Source: Succinatimonas sp. UBA7265 (GTDB lineage Bacteria > Pseudomonadota > Gammaproteobacteria > Enterobacterales > Succinivibrionaceae). Taken from it: a stretch of 64,000 bases of DNA. Location: NCBI GenBank assembly GCA_002473165.1, contig DKSD01000040.1:8643-72642 (forward strand), written 5' to 3'. Every line of letters begins with the position of its first letter. Within the stretch, counting starts at the first letter, position 1. The notes beneath the pieces are model-generated. The model had not been told where the DNA came from. It worked only from the letters and a program-made list of their open reading frames with translations, and did not search any database. A program made the position numbers and the translations under genes. This document shows positions 1 to 8,713 of the stretch, piece after piece.

Positions 1-2
1 GG

Positions 3-461
3 CCATACAGCGACGCGGTAAAGAATTTTGTGAACGCATTGATCTCAGGAAACGGGCCAAAAGCCGCCAAAATACTGGGAAAACTGCTCCAAGGGTTCGT
101 CCCGGTGCGGGATGAGGCTGTGAAGTCACTGCCGGAGAATTTCTATCAGGGATTTATAAACGGGCTGTTCGCCGCTGCGGTGTCAGACGGTTTTGTGTCT
201 GACTACCGTTCCAACCGCGAGAGCGGCGACGGTTACCCTGATGCGCTCTTTATGGCAGGCGATGATGACACCGGCGTGGCGCTCGAGCTTAAACAGTCCA
301 AAGACAGGGAAAAACTCAGGCAGCTGGCAATGGACGCCTGCGATCAGATCAAAGCCAAAGACTACGCACGGGAGTTGCGCGAGGATGGCGCGGCGAAGAT
401 CTTCGCCTGCGGCATCGCGTTCTGCAAGAGACAGTGCGCAGTCTCGATCACTGAGCTGTGA
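3..461 (+). CDS. PD-(D/E)XK nuclease-like domain protein, C-terminal part only (5' end outside window)
   Basis: The frame is open from the first complete codon at base 3, so the gene starts upstream of the window; an in-frame GTG at 30 has no clear ribosome site. The visible C-terminal ~150 residues resemble the PDDEXK_9 domain that follows an AAA-ATPase-like domain in proteins common in gut anaerobes. The stretch DTGVALELKQSKD matches the core strand of the nuclease fold, with E and K of the E-x-K pair, and is followed by a long helix, A(M/C)DQIKAKDYA, typical of the family (QI..K.Y). The ending ACGIAFCKRQCAVSI also fits this domain. In the family the role is unknown; toxin-like or defence roles have been suggested. 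A related ATPase part lacking this domain lies at 25281-26465. Family confidence is moderate, function is not assigned. Confidence 0.75.
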   Translation, partial: PYSDAVKNFVNALISGNGPKAAKILGKLLQGFVPVRDEAVKSLPENFYQGFINGLFAAAVSDGFVSDYRSNRESGDGYPDALFMAGDDDTGVALELKQSKDREKLRQLAMDACDQIKAKDYARELREDGAAKIFACGIAFCKRQCAVSITEL

Positions 462-478
462 AATCCTGAATATTCAGC

Positions 479-1027
479 TCAGACCTTGATCAGCGTGCCG
501 CCGGTGCAGAACACCTCGCCGCTGACATAGTGCAGGTTGTGCTGATAGCCCTTGCCAAAAGAAGAGCTCTCATCATCCCAGAGTTCCTCTTTGACCGTGA
601 TGTTCACGGCTTTGCCGATGGCGACGCCGGTCTTTTCAAAAACGTCTTTGTCCCCAAGCTCACACTCGATATAAGCCATCTGCCCCGGGATCACGTCTAT
701 GCCCAGTTTTGCGGATTTCTCAGGGGCGATGCCGGCCCATTTGAACTTGTCGCCGGTGACGCGGCCGTGCTCTGAGCCTACCTTTAAGATCTCTTTGACC
801 AGGCTCTCATCAGGGATCCCCACGACGAATTTCCCGGTATCAAGGATATTGCGGGTCGTGGTGTGGCCGAGATCGAGCACCACCAGCACCTGATCGCTGT
901 CATAGGCGGTGTTCCAGGCTGCCGTCATGCAGTCGGGAACGCCCTCTTTTGAAACCGAGGCCACAGTGACGATCTGGCCGCCGCCTACCAGGCGGCTGGC
1001 GTCTCTTGGAACTAAAGTCTTGTACAT
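479..1027 (-). CDS. flavin reductase-like FMN-binding protein
   Basis: This 182-residue protein has the split-barrel FMN-binding fold of the flavoredoxin / flavin reductase-like family. The N-terminal VTVASVSKEGVPDCMTAAW segment is the typical first strand pair in which the backbone and Ser/Thr side chains hold FMN phosphate. RNILDTGKFVVGIPDESL is the next conserved block. It is a cytosolic protein with no signal peptide and probably moves electrons between NAD(P)H, FMN and an unknown partner. The start at 1027 is preferred because an AGGAGT ribosome site lies six bases upstream; an in-frame start 30 bases earlier lacks one. The gene is convergent with the partial gene to its left and stands alone. 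Confidence 0.85.
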   Translation of the reverse strand: MYKTLVPRDASRLVGGGQIVTVASVSKEGVPDCMTAAWNTAYDSDQVLVVLDLGHTTTRNILDTGKFVVGIPDESLVKEILKVGSEHGRVTGDKFKWAGIAPEKSAKLGIDVIPGQMAYIECELGDKDVFEKTGVAIGKAVNITVKEELWDDESSSFGKGYQHNLHYVSGEVFCTGGTLIKV

Positions 1028-1154
1028 TTGCACTCCTGATATCAAGCTCAATTGCATATAAAAGCTAAAATATAGCTTTTGTCTATATTAGCATTAAAAG
1101 CGCATCCCAGGCAGGGCGCGACAAGGGTTGAATATAAGAGACGAAGATCTTCAA

Positions 1155-1163
1155 TGCTATAAT
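1155..1163 (+). promoter_or_regulatory. extended -10 promoter (TGCTATAAT)
   Basis: TG-C-TATAAT is a consensus extended -10 element about 28 bases before the start codon at 1192. No good -35 is seen at 17 bp, which an extended -10 does not strictly need. It would give a leader of roughly 20 bases with a GAGGA ribosome site. Confidence 0.5.
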
Positions 1164-1191
1164 CTGCGCAAATTCAGCTTGAGGATTTGCC

Positions 1192-2820
1192 ATGAACGCG
1201 CGCCTGGGCGCCGCCTTTGCAAGGCAGCGCCTGTTCACCTGGGGATTTTTCCTGACGGTTTTCCTGATCGGCCTTTTCATCACCGGCGATTACGGAGTCA
1301 GCTGCGATGAGCCGCTCGATCAGGCCACGGCGGCGGTCAACCTCAAGTATGTGCTCTCTAAGATCTGCACGCCCGAATTCGTAAACTCCTTCATCCCGGA
1401 CTGCGCCTCGGTGTCTGATCTTTCTGTCTGGCGCGATCGCGATTACGGCGTGGTCTTCCACCTGCCGGCTTATTTCATTGAGCTGGCCTTGGGCGCAACC
1501 GATCCTTATGACGCCTACCGGGTGCGCCACATCTTAAACTTTCTGTACTGCTTCTTCGGGCTGTGGTGCCTGTACGCCGCAGGCAAAAACCTGTTCTCAA
1601 ACGGCTACGGGATTTTGCTTGCGGTGTTCTTCATCCTGAGCCCGCGCTTTTTTGCCGAGAGCTTCTACAACGGCAAAGACCTTGTGGTCGCCGCTTTTGC
1701 CTGCATGAACCTGTGGACGCTCTCAAGGCTCTTAACGCGCGACAGCCTTGCCAATGTGCTCCTGCACGCGCTCTCCGCGGCGCTGCTCATCGACAACCGC
1801 GTGATCGGGCTGGCGTTCTTTGCGACGACGCTGGGGATCATGGCGGTAAAAGCTCTGCTTAAAAGGGACTATGTGCGGCAGGGGGTGCACGCCCTCGTCT
1901 TTGCTGTCGCCGGCGCGCTTTTAGTCGTGGCGTTCTTTCCCTATCTGTGGGAGGACACGCTCGCGCATTTTGCCGAGGTCTTCGGCAACATGTCCGTGTT
2001 CCGCCATGACGCCGAGGTGCTGTACCAGGGGGAGTTTTACAACGATCATCACCTTCCCTGGAACTACATCCCGGTGTGGGTGGCGGTGACGACACCGCTG
2101 TTTATCCTCGCGCTCTTTGCTTTAGGCTTAGCGTTTTTTGCGCGTGATGCCGGGTTAAAGCTTTGGCGGCGGCGCTTTAAAGAGCTTGCCGTCCCGCTGC
2201 CGCTTATGCTGCTGTTCTGCTTTGTCGTGATCTTCGGCTCGGTGCTCTCGGTGATCGCGCTGCACTCCTCGCTATACAACGGCTGGCGCCAGATGTACTT
2301 CATCTACCCGCCGATGCTCTTCTTCGCAGCGCACGCCCTGTGGTCGCTGCGCCAAAGCCGCCTGAGCCTGCTGCGCACGCTGTGCTGGGCGGTCACCGGC
2401 GCCGGATCGCTGTGGATGTTCGCCGTGCTCATCCTCACTCACCCGGTGCAGAATGTCTATTTCAACGCCCTGGCATTAAAACCCTGGACGCAATATTACG
2501 ATGTCGACTACTGGGGCAGCGCGACCCATCTTGCCTATGAGTGGATGCTCAAAGATCAGCCTCTGGGAGAGGTGAATTTCTGCCATGAGAGCTATATCTT
2601 CAAGGCAAACCGCACCGGGATGCGCCCTGAGGATCGGGCGCGCATGAACAAGGTGACCTGCGATCTCGCCGACTACCGCATCAGCAATTTCTTCGGGCGC
2701 GATCAGCAAGATTACCTCAGGCTTCAGCAGATCAAGGACACGCCGGCTTTCAAGGTAAGCGTGCTCGGTCAGGATATCCTCGTCGTCTACAAAGGCCCCG
2801 CCAGGACTTCGGGGCGCTAA
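1192..2820 (+). CDS. polytopic membrane protein, GT-C (ArnT/PMT-like) glycosyltransferase
   Basis: The 542-residue protein begins with a short basic N-terminus and a first membrane helix (about residues 15-30). An extracytoplasmic loop follows containing an acidic DEP motif (GVSCDEPLDQ), the place where GT-C glycosyltransferases of the ArnT/PMT type carry a catalytic acidic residue. About ten hydrophobic segments run through the middle, and a C-terminal ~120-residue soluble domain follows. These enzymes use polyprenyl-phosphate sugars to modify lipids or surface glycans on the periplasmic side. The donor and acceptor cannot be read from sequence. It has its own extended -10 promoter and converges with yheS. 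A second, unrelated-looking GT-C protein lies at 7024-8652. Confidence 0.7.
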   Translation: MNARLGAAFARQRLFTWGFFLTVFLIGLFITGDYGVSCDEPLDQATAAVNLKYVLSKICTPEFVNSFIPDCASVSDLSVWRDRDYGVVFHLPAYFIELALGATDPYDAYRVRHILNFLYCFFGLWCLYAAGKNLFSNGYGILLAVFFILSPRFFAESFYNGKDLVVAAFACMNLWTLSRLLTRDSLANVLLHALSAALLIDNRVIGLAFFATTLGIMAVKALLKRDYVRQGVHALVFAVAGALLVVAFFPYLWEDTLAHFAEVFGNMSVFRHDAEVLYQGEFYNDHHLPWNYIPVWVAVTTPLFILALFALGLAFFARDAGLKLWRRRFKELAVPLPLMLLFCFVVIFGSVLSVIALHSSLYNGWRQMYFIYPPMLFFAAHALWSLRQSRLSLLRTLCWAVTGAGSLWMFAVLILTHPVQNVYFNALALKPWTQYYDVDYWGSATHLAYEWMLKDQPLGEVNFCHESYIFKANRTGMRPEDRARMNKVTCDLADYRISNFFGRDQQDYLRLQQIKDTPAFKVSVLGQDILVVYKGPARTSGR

Positions 2821-2836
2821 AACGCCGAATGAAGGT

Positions 2837-4789
2837 TCAGGCGCCCGGCGCCTGTGAGCTTTTCTCCTCAAGCTCCTCGGATTTTTCAAGCCAGGAGTTT
2901 TCAAGCGCCTCGCACTCCGAGGAGAGCAAGGCACGTTTTTTCAAAAGCTCCTCAAGTTTTTGGCTGTCAGAGTACACCTCGCCGCCTGCGAGCTGCGCAT
3001 CCGCCTCCGCAAGCTCTTTGCGTTTGGCGTCCAGGTTCTTTTCAAGCTTTGCGATCTCCTGCTTTAAAGGCTTCAGCGTTTCGCGGAAGGCCGCGGCGGC
3101 CTTGCGCATTTCACGGCTGCGATGCTCGCTGTTCTTAAGCTCCTGCGCCTCGGCCTGCGCTCCCTGCGAGCGCGTGGCCTGAACCGAGCCCTGGCGCACT
3201 TTTTCCGAGAACTCGCGGTTGCTCTTTAAAAGGTAGTTCTGGTAATCGTCAAGATCGCCTGTGAACTCCTCGACTTTGCCGCCGTCTACGAGCCAGAGTT
3301 TGTCGGCGATGGCCTCAAGCAGGTAGCGGTCGTGCGAGACGAGGATCAGCGCCCCGGGGTAGGAGGCCAGGGCCACAGAAAGCGCCTCGCGCATGTCGAG
3401 ATCGAGGTGGTTCGTCGGCTCGTCGAGCAGCAGCAGATTGGGCTTTTGGTAGGCAATCAGCGCCAGCGCCAGGCGCGCCTGCTCGCCGCCTGACATGGTC
3501 TTCACCGGGACGACGGCTTTGTCGCCTGAGAAGTTAAACGAACCCAAAAACGCGCGCAGATCGCGGTCTTTGGCGTTGTGATCGATTAAATGCAGATGAT
3601 CGAGCGCCGTGAGATCCTCGCGCAGCGACTCGAGCTCGTGCTGGGCAAAGTAGCCGATCTTGATGCCCTTGCCCAGGGTAACGCTGCCATGCACCGGCTT
3701 TAACACCGAGCACAGCGTTTTGATGAACGTGGACTTGCCCTGGCCGTTGCGCCCCAAAAGTCCGATGCGATCGCCTGCGAGCAGCTGTAAATTCACGTGC
3801 TTTAAGACGATCTCATCCTCGCCGTAGCCGGCGTCGAGATCGGTGGCCGTGGCCAGCACGTCCACGGTGCGCTCGGGATCAAAGAAGCGGATGGAGTAGG
3901 GGGATTCCTCCTGGGTCACAGCTGTAAGCTTCATGCGCCCGATCGCTTTGATGAGGCTTTGGGCCTGCTTGGCCTTCGTGGCTTTGGAGCGGAAGCGGTC
4001 GACGAAGCTCTGCATGTGGGCGATCGCCGCCTCCTCTTTCTTGCGGGTGGCCTTTTCGCTGCGGATGCGCTCGGCGCGCAGGCGCTCGTAATCGGAGTAA
4101 CTGCCCGTGTACATCACGAGCTTCCCCGCCTCAAAGTGCAGGATGTGATCGGTAAAGCGGTCGAGGAAATCGCGATCGTGCGAGATGCAGAGGATCGTGC
4201 CTTTGTAATTCTTCAGGCAGTTTTCCAAAAAGATGATGGTGTCGAGATCGAGGTGGTTCGTCGGCTCGTCAAGCAGCAGCAGGTCCGAGCGGCAGATGAG
4301 CGCCTGCGCCAGGTTCAGGCGCATGCGCCAGCCGCCTGAGAACTCTTTGACGGGTTTTTCAAATTCGGATTCGGCAAAGCCCAGGCCGTGCAGCAGTTCC
4401 TCGGCGCGCGGTTTGACGGTCCAGGCGCCGGCTATGCCCAGGCGATCCTCGATTAAGGCGATCTTCTCGCCGTCCCCTGAGGCATAGACGCGCTCCTTTT
4501 CCTTTAAAAGCTCCGAGAGCTCGCGATCGCCTTCTATGACGTAATCTATGGCGCTGGTATCCAAAGCGGGGGTCTGCTGGGCCACGGAGGAGATCGTGAG
4601 ATCTTTGGGCACGCTCAGCGTGCCGCCCTCCGGGGACACCTCGCCCTCTATGGCCGCAAAGAGCGTGGATTTGCCGCAGCCGTTGCGGCCGATGACGCCG
4701 ACCTTCTGGCCGGGGTAAATGGAAGCGGAAGCGCCGTCTATGAGCACGCGCGAGCCGCGCATTACGGTCAGATCAGAAAAGGAAATCAT
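2837..4789 (-). CDS. yheS: ABC-F family ATPase, YheS type
   Basis: The 650-residue soluble protein has two ABC ATPase domains and no membrane segments, as in the ABC-F translation factors. The first domain has Walker A GRNGCGKST (~34-42), signature FSGGW and Walker B LLLLDEPTNHLDLD. The linker contains the ATKAKQAQS block typical of Uup/YheS proteins, and the second domain has GRNGQGKST and MSGGEQ. The sequence follows E. coli YheS closely in both ATPase domains; length is near the usual ~637. A C-terminal ~110-residue coiled-coil rich in Lys/Glu follows. ABC-F proteins bind the ribosomal E site. The start at 4789 has no obvious ribosome site; it lies 50 bases after the LpoB-like gene, with a GNRA-loop hairpin between, so co-transcription is likely. 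Confidence 0.93.
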   Translation of the reverse strand: MISFSDLTVMRGSRVLIDGASASIYPGQKVGVIGRNGCGKSTLFAAIEGEVSPEGGTLSVPKDLTISSVAQQTPALDTSAIDYVIEGDRELSELLKEKERVYASGDGEKIALIEDRLGIAGAWTVKPRAEELLHGLGFAESEFEKPVKEFSGGWRMRLNLAQALICRSDLLLLDEPTNHLDLDTIIFLENCLKNYKGTILCISHDRDFLDRFTDHILHFEAGKLVMYTGSYSDYERLRAERIRSEKATRKKEEAAIAHMQSFVDRFRSKATKAKQAQSLIKAIGRMKLTAVTQEESPYSIRFFDPERTVDVLATATDLDAGYGEDEIVLKHVNLQLLAGDRIGLLGRNGQGKSTFIKTLCSVLKPVHGSVTLGKGIKIGYFAQHELESLREDLTALDHLHLIDHNAKDRDLRAFLGSFNFSGDKAVVPVKTMSGGEQARLALALIAYQKPNLLLLDEPTNHLDLDMREALSVALASYPGALILVSHDRYLLEAIADKLWLVDGGKVEEFTGDLDDYQNYLLKSNREFSEKVRQGSVQATRSQGAQAEAQELKNSEHRSREMRKAAAAFRETLKPLKQEIAKLEKNLDAKRKELAEADAQLAGGEVYSDSQKLEELLKKRALLSSECEALENSWLEKSEELEEKSSQAPGA

Positions 4790-4799
4790 ATACAGCAGT

Positions 4800-4819
4800 C
4801 AGGCCGGTTTCCCGGCCTG
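4800..4819 (-). other. hairpin with GAAA tetraloop between two minus-strand genes
   Basis: On the minus strand the RNA would form CAGGCCGG-GAAA-CCGGCCTG, an 8-bp perfect stem closed by a GNRA loop, between the LpoB-like gene and yheS. No T-run follows, so it does not look like a terminator. It may stabilise or process the message. Confidence 0.5.
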
Positions 4820-4839
4820 TAAAAAAATCAAAGAAGCTA

Positions 4840-5712
4840 TCAGCCGATCCTGCGGTAGGACTGGGTCATGGTGACTCCGGTCTGCACCTTGATGATCCTG
4901 ATGGTGATCACCGCTTTGCCGCCGATGCGGTGCACGACGGACACAGCCAGGTAGGGGATGTTGAGGCGGCGGCACTCGCGCACGGTCTTGGGGATGACGA
5001 GCGCCGATCCCTCGTTCTGCATCACGCTGAGGTTTTCGGCGGGCACAGCCTCGAATTTGCCGCTTTTGGCCAAAGATGCCGAGACGGCGGAGGAGACATC
5101 GTCGATGCAGTCGCGGTACTCTTCAGGGATCACCGTGGGGGCTGAATAGAGCTTTCCGGGATCAGTCTGGAGTTTCTGCCCCAGGGACAGCGCCAGCTCC
5201 GAGGCGGACTGTTTGGCGCTCTGCCCCATGGAGAGCGGGCAGGTCTGGCGGCCTGAGGCCGTGGCGTAGGCGGGGAGATCGGAGATCTCCGCAGCCGTGG
5301 ATTCATCCACAGGCGGCAGCACAAAAGCCTCGGCGGCGCTCTCATCCCGGGAGGGCTCAGCCTGAGATCCCGCCGCAGCCGGGGCTGAGGCGAGATCCTC
5401 GTCGCTTACCGCTGTGTTGGCAAGCGCCCGCTCCTCATCCGAGAGCGCCTGCGCGTCAGCGGCGGCCGCTTTTTGCTCCTGAGGCTGTTCGCGCTTTGAG
5501 ATCAAAAGCTCGGCGTTGCCGCCTTTGGGTTCATGCTCGGACTCTTTGACCGCCTGGGGGCGCGGCTTAGGGCGCTGCTGCCGCTGTGAGTTATTTTGAG
5601 AGGCGTCCTCGACCTGCGCCGAGGGCGAGCCTTTAGTGATCTCATCGAGCGTGGCGCAGCCTTGCAGCGCCGCAAGCGCGCACAGCGCCAGGGATAATGC
5701 CGTTTTTCTCAT
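4840..5712 (-). CDS. lpoB: LpoB-like outer-membrane lipoprotein (putative PBP1b activator)
   Basis: The protein (290 aa) starts with a lipoprotein signal peptide ending in the lipobox LQGC (Cys 19). A long low-complexity region rich in Gln, Ala, Ser and Glu spans residues ~20-150. The last ~140 residues resemble the LpoB/CsgG-like fold: SASLAKSGKFEAVPAENLS aligns with the LpoB block RNALANNGKFTLVSAQQLS, and the ending IIKVQTGVTMTQSYR with MLVQTGEIIWSGKGA. In E. coli, lpoB lies two genes from hinT, and here hinT is immediately upstream, 30 bases away, so synteny supports the call. LpoB reaches through peptidoglycan to activate PBP1b; the long linker fits that job. It is longer than E. coli LpoB (213 aa). 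The assignment is by sequence reading only. Confidence 0.68.
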   Translation of the reverse strand: MRKTALSLALCALAALQGCATLDEITKGSPSAQVEDASQNNSQRQQRPKPRPQAVKESEHEPKGGNAELLISKREQPQEQKAAAADAQALSDEERALANTAVSDEDLASAPAAAGSQAEPSRDESAAEAFVLPPVDESTAAEISDLPAYATASGRQTCPLSMGQSAKQSASELALSLGQKLQTDPGKLYSAPTVIPEEYRDCIDDVSSAVSASLAKSGKFEAVPAENLSVMQNEGSALVIPKTVRECRRLNIPYLAVSVVHRIGGKAVITIRIIKVQTGVTMTQSYRRIG

Positions 5713-5742
5713 CGCACTGCCTTTGGAACTCCGCGCTTCGTC

Positions 5743-6099
5743 TTATTTTTCAGGGAAGCCGCCCAGACCAAGATCGCCGCCTGCGAGGAAGTGCATGTGC
5801 ACATGCTGCACTTCCTGGTGGCCGTCAGGGCCGCAGTTGAAGATCAGGCGGTAGCCGGATTTGTTCACGCCGAGATCCTCTGCGATCTTGCGGGCGACGG
5901 TGAACAGGTGGCCGATGAGTTTCTCATCCTCAGGCTCGATGTCGGCGACGGTGGGAATGGGCTTGTTCGGGACGATCAGGATGTGGTGCCTGGCCTTGGG
6001 GTTGATGTCCTTGAAGGCGGTCACGAACTCGTCGCGGTAAACCTTTTCTGAGGGGATCTCGCCTTTGATGATCTTGGTGAACAGGGTTTCTTCTGCCAT
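5743..6099 (-). CDS. hinT: HIT-family purine nucleoside phosphoramidase HinT
   Basis: The 118-residue protein is a full-length histidine-triad hydrolase. The triad H99-V-H101-M-H103 lies near the C-terminus, preceded by GPDGHQEVQ, and the N-terminal TLFTKIIKGEIPSEKVY block is typical. HinT enzymes hydrolyse AMP-lysine and other adenosine phosphoramidates in the cytosol. The start at 6099 is chosen because homologous sequence begins there; the frame extends 28 codons further upstream into AT-rich, promoter-like DNA with no family resemblance. It leads a probable hinT - lpoB-like - yheS unit. Confidence 0.95.
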   Translation of the reverse strand: MAEETLFTKIIKGEIPSEKVYRDEFVTAFKDINPKARHHILIVPNKPIPTVADIEPEDEKLIGHLFTVARKIAEDLGVNKSGYRLIFNCGPDGHQEVQHVHMHFLAGGDLGLGGFPEK

Positions 6100-6206
6100 G
6101 GGTAGCGCCTCTGCAAAATAAATTATGACCGAAGTCACATTTTTTAAAATTTCATGTAAAATTACACAGGTAAAGTATAGCACTCCCTAATTTCGTGATC
6201 CTGAGC

Positions 6207-6947
6207 ATGAATTCGACGGCCCAATACGAATTTACCATCCTGGTCCCGGTCTACAACGAGGACGACCGTCTGCAGAAGTTCTTCATGGCTTTGGACAGCT
6301 ACAAAGAGAATACGAAGCGCCACTTCTGCGTACTCTTTGTCAACGACGATTCCACCGACAAATCCTTAAGCATGATCCGCGACTACTGCATGCGCATGCG
6401 CGACTGCTTCTATATCAGCCTCATGCAGCGCACCGGCCTGTCCGGGACCATAAAAGCAGGGATCAGCAGGGTGCATTCTGAGTACGTGGGCTATATAGAT
6501 CCGGGCTTGCAGACCCGCCCTGTGGATTTTGAACTGCTGTTTCAAAAAGCCCACGATTCGGCCATGGTGTGCGGCGAGCGCGATTTCAGCAGCGTGCCGT
6601 TTTACAGCCATCTGTGGGTGCGCGTCTGCGCCCTCGCCCGCCGCCTCGTCACCGGAGACGCCATGAGCGACGTCTCCTGCCCGCTGCGCCTGGGGCGCAC
6701 GGAGGTGTTAAAGCAGCTCCCCTGGTTTTCCGGGATCCACAGCTATGTTCCCGCGCTGGTGAAAATGTCAGGCAACCGCGTGACCACGGTGCGCGTGAAT
6801 TTCAACCGCCGCGCCCGCCCGGGGCGGGTGAGGCGTCAGATGTTCGGCGGGACGGCCGCCGGGGTGTGCAACCTCTTCGTGTTCATGTGGATGCGCCGCC
6901 GCTTTTTGGATCCCGCCGTCTCCGATTCAAACCTCCAGGGCCGTTAA
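6207..6947 (+). CDS. family 2 glycosyltransferase with altered DxD motif
   Basis: The protein (246 aa) has the GT2 fold of dolichyl-phosphate-mannose synthase-like and ArnC/GtrB-like enzymes: TILVPVYNEDD at the N-terminus and FVNDDSTDKS for nucleotide-sugar binding. At residues 98-102, where the family has DADLQ, it reads DPGLQ, so one metal-binding aspartate is lost. It lacks the C-terminal membrane helices seen in GtrB/ArnC. The start may instead be the GTG at 6195; neither has a strong ribosome site. It heads a run of genes that continues with a GT-C enzyme and an epimerase, suggesting a pathway in which this protein loads a sugar on a lipid carrier. The altered motif leaves activity uncertain. 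Confidence 0.8.
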   Translation: MNSTAQYEFTILVPVYNEDDRLQKFFMALDSYKENTKRHFCVLFVNDDSTDKSLSMIRDYCMRMRDCFYISLMQRTGLSGTIKAGISRVHSEYVGYIDPGLQTRPVDFELLFQKAHDSAMVCGERDFSSVPFYSHLWVRVCALARRLVTGDAMSDVSCPLRLGRTEVLKQLPWFSGIHSYVPALVKMSGNRVTTVRVNFNRRARPGRVRRQMFGGTAAGVCNLFVFMWMRRRFLDPAVSDSNLQGR

Positions 6948-7023
6948 ATTCCCCGGGCGCGCTGGAAATTTGCCGCGCATGCACTAAACTTCACACACAC
7001 TCAGGCGGGTAATTTAAAGTTTC

Positions 7024-8652
7024 ATGTTCAAAATCAGCAAAAACACTCTGATCGTGTGCGCGCTTTTGGCGCTGTGCGCGCTTCCCGGGGCGTTTTTGCG
7101 CGATCTCTCGGCCTCAAACGAGCTCAATATCCTCGCCATGGCGCAAAACGCCCTGGACCACGGCAAATTCTTCTTTTTTGACGAAGCCTCCTTCGGCGCC
7201 GATGCCGCGCCCCCGCTGTATTACTGGCTGTGCATGGCCGCGCTGCTTGCGGCGGGAGCGCATGCCTCTGTCGTGCTGCTGCTTATAAACGTAGCGCTGC
7301 TGCTGCTCGTGCTCATCGTCCTGGAGCGCACGTTCGCCCCGCTCGCGCAGCGCGCCCCCTCAGGCTCTGCCGCCATGGCGGTGCTGGCGCTGCCTGCCGT
7401 AACTTTCACCGCCTTTGCCGCGCTGCCCTGGACGCTGTATATGGCGCTGACGGTGTTTGCCTGCTGCGCGCTTTGCAGGCGCTGCGATCAGGCGCTTGAG
7501 GCGCCTGAATCAAAGCCCTCGTCCTGCCGCATTATCCTGCCGCTGCTTATGTGCCTGCTGCTTTTGTGCCGCGGTTTTGGCGCGCTCCTGGTGCCGTTTG
7601 TGGCGCTCTTTTGGGCGCTGCTGATAAAGCGCCGGCTTAAACTTTGTTTTTTCAAGGTGCTCGAGCCTTGGATGATCGCGGTGTGCCTGCTGTGCGCCGC
7701 GCTGTGGGCGGCTCTTGCGCTGCTGCAAGGCGGCGCCGGTTACACCACAGATCTTTTTGTCGCGGCGCCGCTGTCGCGCCTTGACGGCAGCGCCGGGCAC
7801 GCCCACGGCTGGTTTTATCTCGCTTACGCGGGCCTGGCGCTGTCGCTGCCCCTGGGGCTGTGCGCCATAGCCGCGCTTTTAAAGCTCGTTATCAAAGAGC
7901 GCTCGCAGTCCGGTCTGCTCACGCTTTTTGCCCTGGCGCTGCCTTTGAGCGAGCTTTTAATCTTCACGCCCTGCGTTTCCAAAAGCGCGCTCGATCTGCT
8001 GCCCGCGCTGCCGTTTGCCGCCTGCTTTTGTGTCTGGTATCTAAACGAGAAGGGCAGCCGCGACGGCTTTTTAAGGCTGCTGCTGGTGATCTCCATGCTG
8101 CCTTTCACGCTGCTGCTGCCTGCCTATTATTTCTTCTACGACGATTTTGCCTTTTTGGACGGAGTCTATGTCGTCTGCGCGCTTTTGGCCGTGCTGCTCT
8201 TTACGCTTCTGGCCGTGTTTAAGGTGGTAAACGCCGACGCGCTCACCGGGATCGGCTGTTTCGGCGCCGGGATCCTCTGCATGGTGACGGGCTTAGGCTT
8301 CTCCGTGCCGCTCATCAATCCCTACTTAAGCCCCCGGAGCGCTGTGGATTTAATAGAAGGCCGCAGCCATGTGACCGGCGTGCTCAAAGTCTGCGTGACC
8401 GGAGTGCCGCATCCGAAGGCGCTTGAGGTGCTCTCTTCCGATCTCATCTTTGAGGTCAAAGACAGCCGCGAGATCCTGCACTCAGACTGCACCGGGGCGT
8501 TCAGATTTATAGGCCGCGCAGGCCTCAGGGATCACGCCCACCTGCGGGCTTTGGAAAAGGCGCCCGGCGCGCAAAAGATCGGCGACAGTCTGGTGATCGA
8601 GCCTAACATGCCGCGTTTTGCCCCCTCAAAAAAGGGCAAAAAGTGGTATTAA
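7024..8652 (+). CDS. polytopic membrane protein, GT-C (ArnT-like) glycosyltransferase
   Basis: The 542-residue protein is mostly hydrophobic with about 11-12 predicted membrane helices. The first helix (residues 8-25) is followed by a periplasmic loop, LRDLSASNELNILAMAQ, in which E matches the acidic residue of the ArnT-type R-D-E-x-R-Y/N-E block. A short soluble C-terminal domain of about 110 residues follows. GT39/ArnT-like enzymes transfer a sugar from undecaprenyl phosphate to lipid A or a glycan. The gene lies 76 bases after the GT2 gene and 60 before an epimerase; together they resemble a small surface-sugar modification unit. The substrate cannot be predicted. Confidence 0.72.
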   Translation: MFKISKNTLIVCALLALCALPGAFLRDLSASNELNILAMAQNALDHGKFFFFDEASFGADAAPPLYYWLCMAALLAAGAHASVVLLLINVALLLLVLIVLERTFAPLAQRAPSGSAAMAVLALPAVTFTAFAALPWTLYMALTVFACCALCRRCDQALEAPESKPSSCRIILPLLMCLLLLCRGFGALLVPFVALFWALLIKRRLKLCFFKVLEPWMIAVCLLCAALWAALALLQGGAGYTTDLFVAAPLSRLDGSAGHAHGWFYLAYAGLALSLPLGLCAIAALLKLVIKERSQSGLLTLFALALPLSELLIFTPCVSKSALDLLPALPFAACFCVWYLNEKGSRDGFLRLLLVISMLPFTLLLPAYYFFYDDFAFLDGVYVVCALLAVLLFTLLAVFKVVNADALTGIGCFGAGILCMVTGLGFSVPLINPYLSPRSAVDLIEGRSHVTGVLKVCVTGVPHPKALEVLSSDLIFEVKDSREILHSDCTGAFRFIGRAGLRDHAHLRALEKAPGAQKIGDSLVIEPNMPRFAPSKKGKKWY

Positions 8653-8713
8653 CGGGATTTTGTTCTTATATTTAAACAAGGGTTACTTCAAAAGCTTTTA
8701 GGGCCTAAAGCAC

